Origin: Hydractinia symbiolongicarpus
Taxonomy: Eukaryota; Cnidaria; Hydrozoa; Anthoathecata; Hydractiniidae
DNA: 64,000 bases
Assembly (NCBI RefSeq): GCF_029227915.1
Contig: NC_079879.1
Location: forward strand, 5,890,001 to 5,954,000
Reading direction: 5' to 3'
Every line of letters starts with the position of its first letter. Position 1 is the stretch's first letter. The notes beneath the pieces were generated by a model, which was given only the letters and a program-made list of their open reading frames with translations, was not told the DNA's origin and did not search any database. A program made the position numbers and the translations under genes. Of this stretch, positions 47,701 through 59,085 are shown one piece after another.

Positions 47701-48666
47701 TTCCGTTATCGCGAGAATAACAAACATTTAACTGATTGATATTTCAAGGAATGCCAATTTCATGACTTTTATTGGCTATATGGTTTTTTAACTACTTAAA
47801 TCATGAAATTGGGAAACATGTTATGAATTTGGGAATGCTCTTAACAGATTCTCAAGCAGAAGATAGAAACAAAGAATATGGAAAGCAAATGAAGCAGAAA
47901 TCGGACGAGGTGTCACATTTGTTCTTTGCTGCAACAATTTTTGTTGAAAGAAAAAAAATCAATTTACTTTTTTAGGCAAATTTTGGTCAAAACGATCATT
48001 TTCCTATTTTTTTCAATCCCACCCTTTCATGACGTCATTGACATACGACATTGACATACAGAAGTGACATAAGCCCGTCTGAGGTTGATATTCATACAAA
48101 AAGTGTATAACTGCTCCACGCGTAAAGCTTTGCGATAAGGGCTTTAGAGAGTCATTTACAGCCATGTGATTTATCTCCCCAATCTCATTCAGAGTACGTC
48201 TGTTGCGTTGATAGATAATATTTCTACGTAAACTGATATTCTTTTGGGTTGTTGACAAAGGCTAATGTGCGAACCTTAACAAATATAAGTACATATTTAA
48301 CTACAAATGTTATTATATATCTACATGCTTTTTTTATAAGAACCAATAAAGTCCAACCCGAGGAACTGCTGTTCTCATTTTATGAGCCTTTCTCAGTCCG
48401 ATTTGTAATTCAACTTTATTGTATTCTTAATATCGAATTTTTTTCTCTAATTTCTCCAAAATAAGGAGTTTGTCTAAGCATTGGGTGTTTTTGTTTTTGT
48501 TTTGAAAGTGTGTATTACTAAAATATCAGAACTTTATGGACAATCGAGACAAAAGAAAAATGAACTTGGTTACCTGGTCCACTTGATTACTTGTTAAATA
48601 TTTCAAACTTCTTCTTTGAGAAAGCGTAAATCTTCTTAGAAACAATTTAATCGAATGTCTCTGCAT
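44784..48666 (-). CDS. Phytanoyl-CoA dioxygenase (PhyH) family Fe(II)/2-oxoglutarate oxygenase
   Basis: Five exons: 48666-48574, 47217-47126, 46541-46382, 45785-45623 and 45220-44784. Phases 0, 2, 0 and 1 all agree, giving 314 residues. The fold is recognised from N-N-D-G-Y-V-V (about 33-38), R-W-H-Q-D-W-A-F-F-P-H (140-150), A-P-A-G-S-V-T-L-H-H-V-R and I-H-G-S-A-R-N-T-S. Predicted iron ligands are His142, Asp144 (HxD) and His225. Arg236, eleven residues after the distal His, fits the 2-oxoglutarate carboxylate ligand, the same spacing as H264/R275 of human PAHX. The enzyme should hydroxylate a small carboxylic or acyl substrate; which one is not shown. The first 31 residues have at least six Arg/Lys and no acidic residue until the final Asp, suggesting a mitochondrial presequence rather than a peroxisomal one. 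Introns hold foldback elements. Confidence 0.9.
45362..45465. mobile_element. Foldback element, CCTCGTCCCCAGG family
   Basis: It starts CCTCGTCCCCGGGACTTGTTAG and ends with CTAACAAGTCGTTGGGAAG, its approximate complement. Located in PhyH intron 4. Confidence 0.65.
46647..46732. mobile_element. Foldback element, CCTCGTCCCCAGG family
   Basis: CCTCGTCCCCAGTG at one end and CCCTGGGGACAAGGG at the other, with GATATGAGAGA/TCTCTCATATC inverted inside. Located in PhyH intron 2. Confidence 0.75.
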
Positions 48667-49362
48667 CTTGTTTCTTTAAAGCTTTGTAGCATGGGATCAA
48701 CTTATCTGCGAAATGATTTTAATAAAAAAAACTGTAATATAATATCCATGAAAATAAACAGTCGCTTTGTTTGTATTGCAAGGTTCAAACAGAACTTTTT
48801 TTTGCCGTTCTTTAATTCCGACCCGGGCGTTTTAATCCGACTATAAAGGAGTTGAATATTTTGTTTATTATCTTTTGCGCGAATTTTGTCTAAAAAACGA
48901 GGCAGGTCCTTTACGGATAGATCCAAACGTTTTTGATCATCTTTTGACCTTTTAAAATATTTTTTTCACTCTGTTTTGGTAAACTTTGGGTCCTCTATAT
49001 GTTGATAGAATTTTCTGCAAAATTATTTTTGTTGGCTGTGTTTTTTGTCACTTTTTCATTCAAAATTCTTGTTTCAAAATTTTGTGAAAAAGCGGCACAT
49101 TTGCTGCAATAGAATAAAATGTTTTGATTGGCTAAAAAGCAGCTAATTGAACACTTTTATTCAATCACCTGCATAGTAAAAAATGAGTGTTAGGTTTAAG
49201 CAGCAAAATTTCGTCGCTTACCATTTCTTACTTGTGATAATTGGCCTAACGCACGATAATGAAAGTAAAATGTAAGGTAGCCTTTTAATTTAAGCACATG
49301 TGACCAAATATAAAAGAGAAGGCGTGTTAACGATTAACGACATGTGGTTATAAACAAGACCA

Positions 49363-49420
49363 GCCTCGTTCCCAGGGCAAATTTTCTCTTTTTTGATATC
49401 CGGCGCGAAGAAATGACACA
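49363..49420. mobile_element. Foldback-family fragment
   Basis: CCTCGTTCCCAGGGCAAATT at the left; the right arm is unclear. Confidence 0.4.
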
Positions 49421-49734
49421 TCCTAGGCCAGGGTGGTTAAAATTAGCACGATTCGTGCTGATTTTTAATTTATTCAAAAATTTGATCATTTTGTTAAGAA
49501 TTGCATGCGGACCGCATGTAGCTACGTTTTTAACTCAATATCTTTCTTTTTCATCTTTCTTTTTCATCATATTGCACTTTCGGTTTTCATGAAACGACTC
49601 CCTGGAAACTCATTTACAACTAAATGGCCACTACGGTCAAACCAATTGACTTTTTTCAATAATTTTATGTTTGTTGCTTTAAGAGATTAAAAGTCATAAA
49701 ACATAGCATGTTGCATTTCATGCAGTCAGAGAAA

Positions 49735-49810
49735 ATTGTTGTTTAATCTGTAATCGATTGTTATTTAATCTGTAACCGATTGTTATTTAGTCTGTAACCT
49801 ATTAATTAAG
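49735..49810 (+). repeat. Short minisatellite
   Basis: Three copies of GATTGTTATTTAATCTGTAACC with small changes. Confidence 0.85.
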
Positions 49811-50459
49811 ACAATACAGACTAATTAGAAGGTAGTACAGATTAGTTAAGCGTATAACTATTTGGCTAATTAAATGGTATGAACTTCTTAATCCAGTCTT
49901 TTAACCTTTTCAACCGATTCAACACCATATGATTTTATTTTTTTGTTCATGTGTTCTGCCTCCTTTAGAAAGAATATTAGCTAAAGTAAAAAAGTAGGTC
50001 TGTTCTTGAGAAATAGGATTAGTTATGTATACTTGTATATACCTTGTGTTGTATTTGAGCTAGCTAGATAGCTGTTAAACATGTCTTCAAAGAAACCTTC
50101 ATTGTGTTTTTTATTACACCCTGTGCACAAAAGCTAGCATAACTAGCTTTCTAGTCTAGTAGCTACCTCCTCAACTGCACTGCAAAAAAAAGAAGCTTAC
50201 TTTAACAGTCTCTGAAAGTACAACTAAAAGATATTTATTTTTGTTTGCACGTAAAGCTATACTAACAATGCCAAATATTTTATTTTTCACAAAAATAAAT
50301 TCAGTCCAGCAGAACATTAACATTGCAGCGTCCCTTTCGCACATAAATTTGGCCGCCATTATTGTTTTTCTGTTATTATTCAATTTTTTACGCATAAATT
50401 AATTTATCTTCATAACCGAAACTTGAGAAACGAATCAGATAGCAGAACTGACCAGTGTG

Positions 50460-50527
50460 ACCCAGGGTCATTTCTTCTCGCCGTCCGAGATTCTCAAAAA
50501 GAGAAAAATGGGCCTGGGGACGAGGTT
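50460..50527. mobile_element. Foldback element, CCTCGTCCCCAGG family
   Basis: It begins GACCCAGGGTCATTTCTTCTC and ends GGGCCTGGGGACGAGG, so the complete right end is present and the left is diverged. Confidence 0.55.
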
Positions 50528-52178
50528 GAGTAATACAAAATAAAAATAGTCTTAAAATTTTTCCTTGTTTACCTACTTTTGCATGTCGTTAAATTGTCAA
50601 AAAAAAAATTTTTTTACTGGAATTTAACTTGTCTTCTACCCTACTACGCTTTTTCCAAGAACATCAAATTCAGTTTCTTTCAAACGAAAGCTTAGACGCG
50701 AACAATGTCGAAGCAAATGCCTATAAAATTAAAATCTACCCCATAGAAAACCCGATTTACAATCAACCGATGAGCACAAAGTTGGCGAGGTCGTATTTTA
50801 CCTTCTTAAATAATTCAAAAACTTAATTATATCGAGGCCAATATAGTGAGGCCATTTGCGCTCAAAACAAGGTTTCCCGATATTGACCACGTGAGCAAAG
50901 AACAATAGAATTAACTAATCGAAAAGCGCGGTCAGTATTCAGACCCAGTGTAATTTTTCCCACCTTAACTATTGCGATTTCCTGGTCGTAATAAAAATGC
51001 TGGTTCTCCTGGCTACTGTTTTCTTCATCGCTTTTTAAAGACACATTTTTTTTATTGTACCAAAATTTAAAAAGTCAAAAATTATCAAATTTGCGATAAC
51101 TTGACAACCAATTATTTTTCATCATAACTTTACGAAACTTAAACATAATAATGATTAATAAAGGATAAAATAATCAAAATTTTAAATTTGGGAGTACTCT
51201 TTGATCAAGTGATTTTGAGCATAATTCACTCCTGTATTCAAAAAATTAGTTTTTTAGTTTTGGAATGTAATCCTAGATTCCCGTGGTCTCTAACACTGAG
51301 AAGGAAAGTAATATTTATTAACGCTGGAGTTAGATTTTTTTTTTCGCCAAAAGAAATTTTTGGCCAAAGGAAATTATTACCTGAAAATCTAGTTGGATAT
51401 TTATGTTGAACTTTCTTAAATAATGTAATAAATATATTTGGCGCTATTAAATTTTTAATCTTATACATGAAAATAAGGACTTGAAAAATGTTTAGCTGAC
51501 ATACATTAAGAATACCCAGTTCTTTAGCAATGATCTAGAATGGGAACATTTGTTTTGTTGTAAAATAATTTGTTTTTTCGATGTCTACACCCTCAATGAA
51601 ATTTATCTAACTTAGAATATTTGTAATCTATTGACGAAATAATACAACACATGCGAAAATTTAATTTGGGTAAAGTAAAAAAAAAAACATAATTGATTTC
51701 CGTCGCCGCTATGTAGGGTGGAATCTTTAAAATCGCCTGATTGGATGAAGATGGATCATAGATAGAGACAGCACAGAGCCCGGACGCTGTTAAGTTTTTG
51801 TCCAGGATAAACGCTCGGAAAATTCCATTTTTCGCGAAAGCCAATGAAGATGCTTTAATTTAATCTCTGTCAATTAAATGACCAATTTGAACAGAGAATG
51901 TGGCCAGAACATTCCGTGTGCGGCCATGACTAAAAGTGCTTACATTTTGTTGGTCGCTCCTTGTGGGTCTCTTTGGTTTGGTCGTAGTAGCTTTGTTGAT
52001 GTGGAGCTAAGCACTATTTTTTTAAATTCATGTAGTTCCTAAGGTAAGAATTATTTTATATATAGCTAAGTGAGAAAGGTGTGCTGGCTAGCTTGCTATC
52101 TCAATTTTTGGTGCTGACTTGGATCTCCTTTTGATTGGTGCTGACATACCCCTTTATGAAATTACTTAGGACGTGGAT

Positions 52179-52360
52179 ATTCTGCCGGTACCGGCAGAAT
52201 AAGTAGGGGTGTTTATTCTGCCGGCAGTAACACCAACTACCGGCAGAATAAAGAGAGATAGTCTGCCGGCAGTAACTACCGGCAGAATAAAGGGGGCTAT
52301 TAATTCTGCCGGCAGTAATCAACTACCGGCAGAATAAAGAGAAATATTAGTCTGCCGGCA
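52179..52360. repeat. Array of CTGCCGGCAG / CCGGTACCGG palindromes
   Basis: TCTGCCGG occurs five times and CCGGCAGAATA four times in alternating orientation with 15-30 bp spacers, giving nested hairpin potential. Two similar units sit at the right terminus (55060-55143). Confidence 0.9.
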
Positions 52361-52678
52361 GTAATAACGGAAATCACGATAAATACACCAAAAAGCTATT
52401 ATTTTGCAAAAAGTAAATATAGTACATAATCGTGGCAAAAATACAAAAAAACTCAAAGCAAACAAAACTCCGGTTTTATTCCACGACATGACGGAGACAA
52501 AAAAAACGTGTAAAGTGTACCAAACACTACTAAAAACTGTACTATTAAAATTGCAGTATATAAAGATAAAGATCTCCATATACCAAACTTTCTGAATTTT
52601 TACAAAATGAAAGTTCTTGAACCAACACAAGTAAGTTAATTAGAACAAAAATAAAAATACATCAGTCGTGTTACCGGT

Positions 52679-55008
52679 TCATGACTTATACGCATTGACG
52701 AGTCGCATAACAATATGTTCTAATCTAGCACAGGTAGTTTTACCAATGTCAAAGCTCTCCTTATAACCGTGATGGACAAAATGTAAAATTTTTTCCTTTG
52801 GTTCAGTTTCATCATTGGCATATAACTTATACTCCTTTTCGAATTTCGGAAATGTGTTGAATAATTCTTCCAGCGCGTGGGCGTACTTTTTCCCTTCGTA
52901 CTTACAAATCGCAAGTAATTTATTGTTATCAGGATCACTTGACTCTTGCACAATATCCATCAAACTTCCGTCATGTGCCATTTTTCTTAACAGCAGCCGC
53001 CAATGACAAAACCACCTTTCTAGTTCTTTTTTTTCACGTTGTTCTAAGAAGCAGAAGTGACTGATAATAAAAAATTAAAGCGAGTTAAGTGGCAAAAAAA
53101 TATGATGCCGGCTATATACCTTCTTCAATTGCTTTTTCATCTCCTCTTTTCCTAATGGAATATGGTAACATTATTTTGAGAATGTAATGACAAAATAATT
53201 ATAGATTTCTGTATTATAAACTTTTGTAAAAAAACTTACGTTTTTTCAAAAATTTCTCACAACTAAAGCAAATATTTCCATCTGTGCTATTAAAACAAAT
53301 GTCGTGGTATCTGACTAAGCACCTTGTACAAGAGCGTGGTTCGACCAACTCTGCTTTACAATTTCCACACAAACTTTCTTTCCGTGATTCAACTGCATCT
53401 TTTATGTATTTGCACAGCTTACCATAAGTTTCTTTTAGGCAAAATCTCCTAATTAGTTTTATATCGAATGATTCGTCACTTATGCAATTTGGAAGATCCT
53501 GTTCGACCATCCTTCGAAACGCATCTTCGTCTACACTTTCGTCAAATCATCTTGAAAGAAAATCCCAATCAAATTTTTTTCTTCATCAGCATGAATGCTA
53601 ACAGTGCAACCTACAGTAGATTTACAAATTGTTTACAAAGTGAAAATTTTATTGCAATCATGTTTACAGTATCAATTGGTAAGTCAAGAGTTAAACCTCT
53701 GTATTTTTAGAAATTCTCTTTCAAAATAGAAGCATGAAGGCTAAAAAAACCCAAAAGAGAAACAAAGAAGACAATAACTGCCCCATAATACAGAGTTGAT
53801 AAATAAGTAAAACCAACCGTATTTATTTGTTAAAATATCTACAACTGAGTTTAGGTCGTTACGAGTTTTTTCTCTTTTGTTTTCTGCAGCGATGTTGGAA
53901 ATATCTCGGAGTGTTACAACTTTCCCACATTCTCTCGAGAGTTCCTGCTGCAATAACTTTTTGTTGACATTCATCGAGAGCAGGTACTTAGCCTTTTCCT
54001 TGCTTTGGTCTGTGAGACGCCTTTGTTTTGGCAAGTGGTTGAACAACTTCTATGAAAAATATACCATTTAAATGTATTACATTATAACATTAACATTAAA
54101 AATCAAATTTATATTAAAAAGATTACTTTTAATTTTATTATGTATATACAGATAATAAATGAAGGCAGCAGGAATTGAACCCGCAACTGCAAGGCAAGAG
54201 CCATGCCGTTTTTCCGTTAAACTATACCTTCGAACATAACAATTTTTAAGTTGACTTTGTACATTATTTTTACGTCTTAAGTTATATATGACTGAACACT
54301 TTATTATTGTTACTATTATATTATTATTATTATATTATTAGGTTTCAATATTTTATTGTATTTATTATATAGTAGTCATTTATATGTAATTGTCAGTGTA
54401 CAGCAATGTTTAATCTCTGAAATACGCCACAACAGGGTGGCGAAACGTCATAAAGGTAAATGATGTTTATCATAAAAATTGTACCACTGTGTGTAGCTAG
54501 CAGTTACCTGGTTGAGTTCATGATTATGTTTATCAACTATATCTTTTACTTCTAAAGTTTGGCCATCTGCAGATGCCCTAATCTTGATACTAAATGGGCA
54601 GTTATTCTTCAGTGTTCTGCAATAAAGAAAAAAGAACAGTAGCTAGCTAGGCTAGGTGAACACAGAGGAACAGAGCTTGCTAAACTAATACTATGCAGAA
54701 ATTATTTTCAATAAAAAGCTAGAAATAAATAACTTATTGATATCTACTTACTGCGAGGAGCGTTTTCCTGAACTTTCTGAGTGAAATTTACGACCACCAT
54801 GAACACAAGACAGTTTTAGCTCATAATATTTTAACTCAGGATTTAGTGTTTTCTTTACTCTCCCTTGAGAAGCTTTTATTGTCCGAGAATCTCTAATCCA
54901 TAAATCTACGAAGTGTGATGCTTTAAAACGTTCTAATTTATTACATAAATCCTTATAGCTCGCAAACTTTTCACCAACAGTAAATGCACCATCAACATCA
55001 TCCGCCAT
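52679..55008 (-). pseudogene. MULE-encoded protein: FAR1-type DNA-binding domain, catalytic core lost, C-terminal zinc ribbon
   Basis: Exon 1 (55008-54752) and exon 2 (54616-54508) join in phase 2 and give a FAR1/FLYWCH-like domain: F-T-V-G-E-K-F-A-S-Y at residue 9, the C-P-F-S-I-K-I strand, and H-N-H-E-L near the end. Exon 3 (from 54049) adds a helical block with R-R-L-T-D and V-T-L-R-D-I-S-N, as in ZSWIM3/MULE proteins. A later piece (about 53604-53540) matches the start of the transposase core (K-N-L-I-G-I-F-F-Q-D), then hits a stop or frame change, and the DDE region is absent. It resumes at 53510 with a Cys-rich module (C-x2-C, C-x2-C, H-x2-C, C-x2-C). The last piece, to 52679, has no known domain. 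The exon 3 donor was not identified. Non-autonomous in its present form. Confidence 0.6.
54161..54231 (-). tRNA. tRNA-like sequence, probable relic
   Basis: Read on the minus strand, 71 bases fold with a full 7-bp acceptor stem (GAAGGTA with TGCCTTC), a GTTT/AAAC D-stem and a GCGGG/CCTGC T-arm with loop TTCAATT. The anticodon arm is poor: one mismatch and an eight-base loop (GCTCTTGC), so no anticodon can be assigned. It lies in an intron of the MULE gene. Either a pseudo-tRNA or the head of a SINE. Confidence 0.4.
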
Positions 55009-55691
55009 TACGATTATGTCTGAATGATGTTAAGTACGCGATTTGGCGGGAAATTTACTGCCGGCAGAATAATTTTCTTCCTTAACCAGCCGGTACCGTC
55101 CGACTAACGCGTGTTACTATTTCCGCCGGTACCGGCAGAATATACACTCCGAATTACTTACTTGCTAGCTACGCAAAATAGTGCTTTGATTAGAGTGCCT
55201 TTTTTCCTTAAAGAATAAGCAACAAAAAACCTTTATCCTGTCTTGCATAGTTCTTCCATGACTGGACACTCAACTCCTTAAATAACTTCCAAATGACACT
55301 TTGTGGGACTACTTCTATCAGATAAAAAGATATAAATATTCGCACAGGATTTTTTTTATATTTTTGCAGAAAAGTTGTCGAAACGTGACAAGTTTATTGT
55401 TGCTTGCACTGAGCAGTCGGTGAACTGATAATTAACCTGTAACAATATACAGTTAGCTGATGCAGGATAATTAGCTAGATGCTAGGCCTAGTATAAGTAG
55501 CCGTTAAAAATTATATCTTTTTTTGCAAAATCGTTTCTTGTTCTTTTTCTTGGTTTTAATTGAAGCACAACTTTATGTTGATCTATATAAATATAGATGG
55601 CTATGGGGAGATCGATAACGAAGAAAGCTGTATAAGTAGCTGTTTAAGCGGCTAATTATACTGTACGCACCGTATATATAATTATTCTGCA

Positions 55692-55895
55692 TAGATAAAT
55701 AGAATGTCTGTATATTTTATATGGCTAGCCTTACAAATCCTGTCTATTATTTCCAGGAAAGGCCATAGCTTAGATAGGGAGTCCTAGAGTACTTAATGCT
55801 CATTTTGAGCTATGCGGATCCCCCTCTACCAGACAACTCCCTGTAGCATCCAACAGCCCACATAGTGTGTCATCTCCCCAAGCTATGGTGCCATT
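55692..55895 (-). mobile_element. tRNA-derived SINE, copy 3 (head missing)
   Basis: It matches the body and tail of the 1825-2175 family (TATGGCTAGCC, CTATTATTTCCAGGAAAGGCC, GCTCATTTTGAGCTATGCGG) in reverse orientation. The tRNA-like head and parts of the body are lost. Confidence 0.8.
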
Positions 55896-57120
55896 GAAAA
55901 CGGCTAACTATTCTGTTACTGACTAATTATCAGTTCTTCTTGTGCCTAATTTGGTTGAGAATCTTTCCTGAGATCAACTCAAAGTATCACAAAATATTTT
56001 TCTAAGATTTTATAGAAATGACTTGATTTTTTATAATGTCATGGAATATACCTGTGCATCACATCGCATGGATTTGTATCTTTGTATTAAATTCCCTTTT
56101 TAAATCAAAGAGGCAAAGAGAGGTTAAAGAGACAATATTTAAACAACCTGGTTTTAATGCAGTTTATGGTAAAATTGTATTCTTGTTTCTTATTTTTAAA
56201 ATGTACTTACTTTTTCAGATCAGCTGTTATCACACCATGCACCATCAGCATTTTCAAAAAATTTTCAACAAGAGAGTAAATTTTGAAGGCCTAAATACTG
56301 AAATATTCAAATGTTAATATGTATTTATTGCTGAATTAATGAACAATGAACTACTTCATCATTCAAATTAAGCTCGTTCAGAAGTTATTATAATCAAATC
56401 GTCAAGTTTCTACATAGCAAGATTTGTATTCTGGAATTTCCCGAATTTTCCTGATCACTTTAAAAATATCCAGTTGAAGTTTTAACTGTTATTTTAGAAT
56501 ACTTTATATAGCTATGTAAAAATTTTATTTTTTATTTATTGAGTTGTATTTTAACATTGCAGGTTAGTTACAAAAATAGTTGAGAATCGTGATACTCGTG
56601 ATTTGTTTACCCCATAATTCTCCGTTTTCAAGGTCTACTTTAAATTTCAAAATCTTTCAGGGTAATGACGGAAATCTTAAAGCCGCAGGGCTTCTTGTTT
56701 GATCTTCATATCAAAATCAAGAAGATATTTTGCAGCTAATTCGCCGCCGAATTCGCCATTCACAATTAATAAAATCCCCCCGAAAAAACCCTTTATGCAT
56801 ATTTAATGAGGTTTATTTTGTGTTATTGTTACTTTAATTCTTCAGTGTTGCAGAATTTAAACTTGTTTCGACATTTCTTGACGTAAATATTCTCTCTTTT
56901 GTCAAACAACGCAGACAGGTTAAGGGGTGTCACTAGGATTAAAAGTGTAAAAGGTGATCACACACGGAACTTGGCAACACAATAGTCAGAATAAAACACC
57001 CTCCGAAGAAGAGCGTAAGGAAACTACAGCGACCGTTGGTCAGCTGGATATAACGTGCGCATTAATGAATGTCGGTGTAGTCTACAAAAAAAAAAAAGAA
57101 AACAACGACTAAAAAAGTAA

Positions 57121-57178
57121 AGAACTGGTAGCGAGCGCAGGGAGTTTTGTTTTTCGTTTTCGTTGGAAAGAAAATAGT
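57121..57178 (+). other. Candidate 5' UTR exon of the IAP gene
   Basis: A purine-poor stretch ends GAAAGAAAATA followed by GTAAGT, a consensus donor. The first coding exon of the IAP gene starts right after a TTTTTTTAG acceptor at 59981, so a cis-spliced non-coding exon here is possible. Placement is inference; no promoter motif was identified. Confidence 0.25.
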
Positions 57179-58554
57179 AAGTATACTATATACTGTCTTT
57201 GAAATACATAGGTTTTCGTGCTACTTCTGGACGAAAAGTAGCTAGCTAGATATTAGGTAGTAGACAAAAGTGAGAAATCTAGCTATAGCTGATTTATTAA
57301 GAGCTATTATTATTAGCTAGCTAGCCAATCACGCTGCACACTTGTGGTGGTTTAGGTATAAAATCATGTTGGTTTGCAATTTTGCGAGTAAACATAGGGC
57401 CTATAAATGCTTACCCAGAAAATTTTATTGCAAACCAGCTGCAGATCAAGTACTTGGATCATTGGAAAAAAATTAGGAGACCTGGGACAAGCAAAAGAGT
57501 GTCATTTTAAAGTTTGAATGCATATCCCTTTACAGGTCTAAAAATTACTGATGAAATTGGCTATCACTTAGCTATAAATAAGACATCATAATTTATGCCG
57601 CATAATTAAATTTGAAATTCTTCAAATGTAATTATATTGAGATCTTTTTAAAAAATATAAGACTTGTTAACCAATTTTTTAAGCTCTATAATAAAGTCCA
57701 ACATCATTATGTTTTGCTCTTACTGGTTTAAATAAAGTGATTTGATGATTAAGTAGGGTATCATTGACACCTATAATTAGGAGGTGTAGTCCATAATACT
57801 GTTACATCATACTTAATAGTTTTCCCTAACTGTTTTATATATAATTGTGCTACAAAACAAGTGGCTTTAAACCTCAGACTGAGAGGCTACTAAAGGTACT
57901 GATGTATAAGGTAATATATGCGGCAACCATGTAATACATGTAATTCAGTAGCTATTTGAACCTAAAACTATCAAGGTTTGAAGCCACAAAAACTTCAGTA
58001 AAAAAGGCTTTTCTAAAGGACCTAATGACCTTAAATGACAAACATCCGCCTTCTAAAACACATAGATTTTCTGGCTGTGTTGAGGCTTGGGTCACTGATG
58101 AATTAATAATAGCTATCCAAAAAAATACTTTTTAAAACGGAAAGCATCAAAACAAAATCTATTCTAGACTGGAAAGCTTTTAAACAAAAAAGGAACCAGG
58201 TAATAAGACTCCAAAACCGACTCAAAAACATATATAATGATGTTTACTATATAATGACGTTTTGCAGGATTTTCAAAAACGACCAAAACAACTTAAAAAC
58301 CTTGAAAAACTGGTTCCTAATAAGTCAATACTACCTCAATAAAACGAGTAGTCTAAAATGATGGTACAGAAACATGTCAGCCAAAAGAAATTACAAACAC
58401 ATTTAATTCATTTTTTGTCAGTGTTGATGCCAAACTAGCCTCAAAATTTTCTTCTGGTACTACTAATGTTATCCACCTGTTAGCAGACACGATTTTCAGT
58501 GGGCTTCTATTGAAAATAATTAGTCAGCCCTTAAAATTAGAATTTTTTTATGTT

Positions 58555-59085
58555 GACTGCCGACGTTGGATACATTTGAACTGATTTGCGTCGGCATCGC
58601 ATCTGCAATTTTTTTTGCAGTAAAATATTTCAGCTGGCAAAAAATTTCATTATTCACTTTATATTGGGGCTAGACCTCACATAATTTGATGTATTGATCT
58701 CCTAAGAGATTGCAAATGGAAATGGAGAACAAATTGACCTACCTTCCCGATGGTGTACGTTGTGCACTTGTTATTTATGAACCGAAGGTCAGAGGATCAT
58801 TAAGTTGTATATCACAGAAGTCGCCTGTGACATGCTTCAAAAATGCTTGTCACCGGCACAGTTCACCATGAAGCATGGTGAAACTGTCCAGGAGACTCAA
58901 TTTATAGAGTCTTCACAGAATATCTATTTTCACAAAACCAAGGGCAGGGATGACTTATTGCCTGCTGTGTCTTGTGGGAGAGAGAACTTCCGGACTTCTT
59001 TTTAATACAATATACAATTTTTCAATTATTATTATTACGAATCGAATGGCACCACAGTATTTCTGTAACTTACTGAAAAAGGAGT
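58555..59085 (+). mobile_element. Diverged fragment of element D
   Basis: It is collinear with the reverse complement of 24750-25150: TATTGATCTCCT, GAACCGAAGGTCAG, CTTCAAAAATGCTTGTCAC and TTATTGCCTGCTGTGTC are shared. Small indels break any common reading frame, so the two copies are decayed or non-coding. Confidence 0.75.

Larger units (their letters stand above)
48708..52168. other. No gene recognised
   Basis: Several frames of 60-80 codons occur on both strands without domains or consistent splice context (for example 50171-50395 and 50862-51044, both minus). Two foldback copies and one minisatellite are listed separately. Confidence 0.45.
52169..55151. mobile_element. Mutator-like element (MULE) with a 9-bp target duplication
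   Basis: AATTACTTA flanks the unit directly at 52160-52168 and 55152-55160, a 9-bp duplication typical of Mutator elements. The ends GGACGTGGATATTCTGCCGG and, reversed, CGGAGTGTATATTCTGCCGG are matching termini. The left end continues as an array of CTGCCGGCAG palindromes. On the minus strand it encodes a FAR1/ZSWIM-type transposase gene lacking its catalytic core (next entries). Confidence 0.85.

Noticed and set aside
48013-48258. 81-codon minus-strand frame near the PhyH first exon
   Set aside because: The PhyH exons join in phase without it, and it has no recognisable domain.
50862-51044. Acidic 60-codon minus-strand frame as a possible first exon
   Set aside because: It starts convincingly and has a GTGGGA that could be a donor, but no partner exon was found.
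56036-56317. 93-codon plus-strand frame
   Set aside because: AT-rich, no domain, start and end not supported by context.
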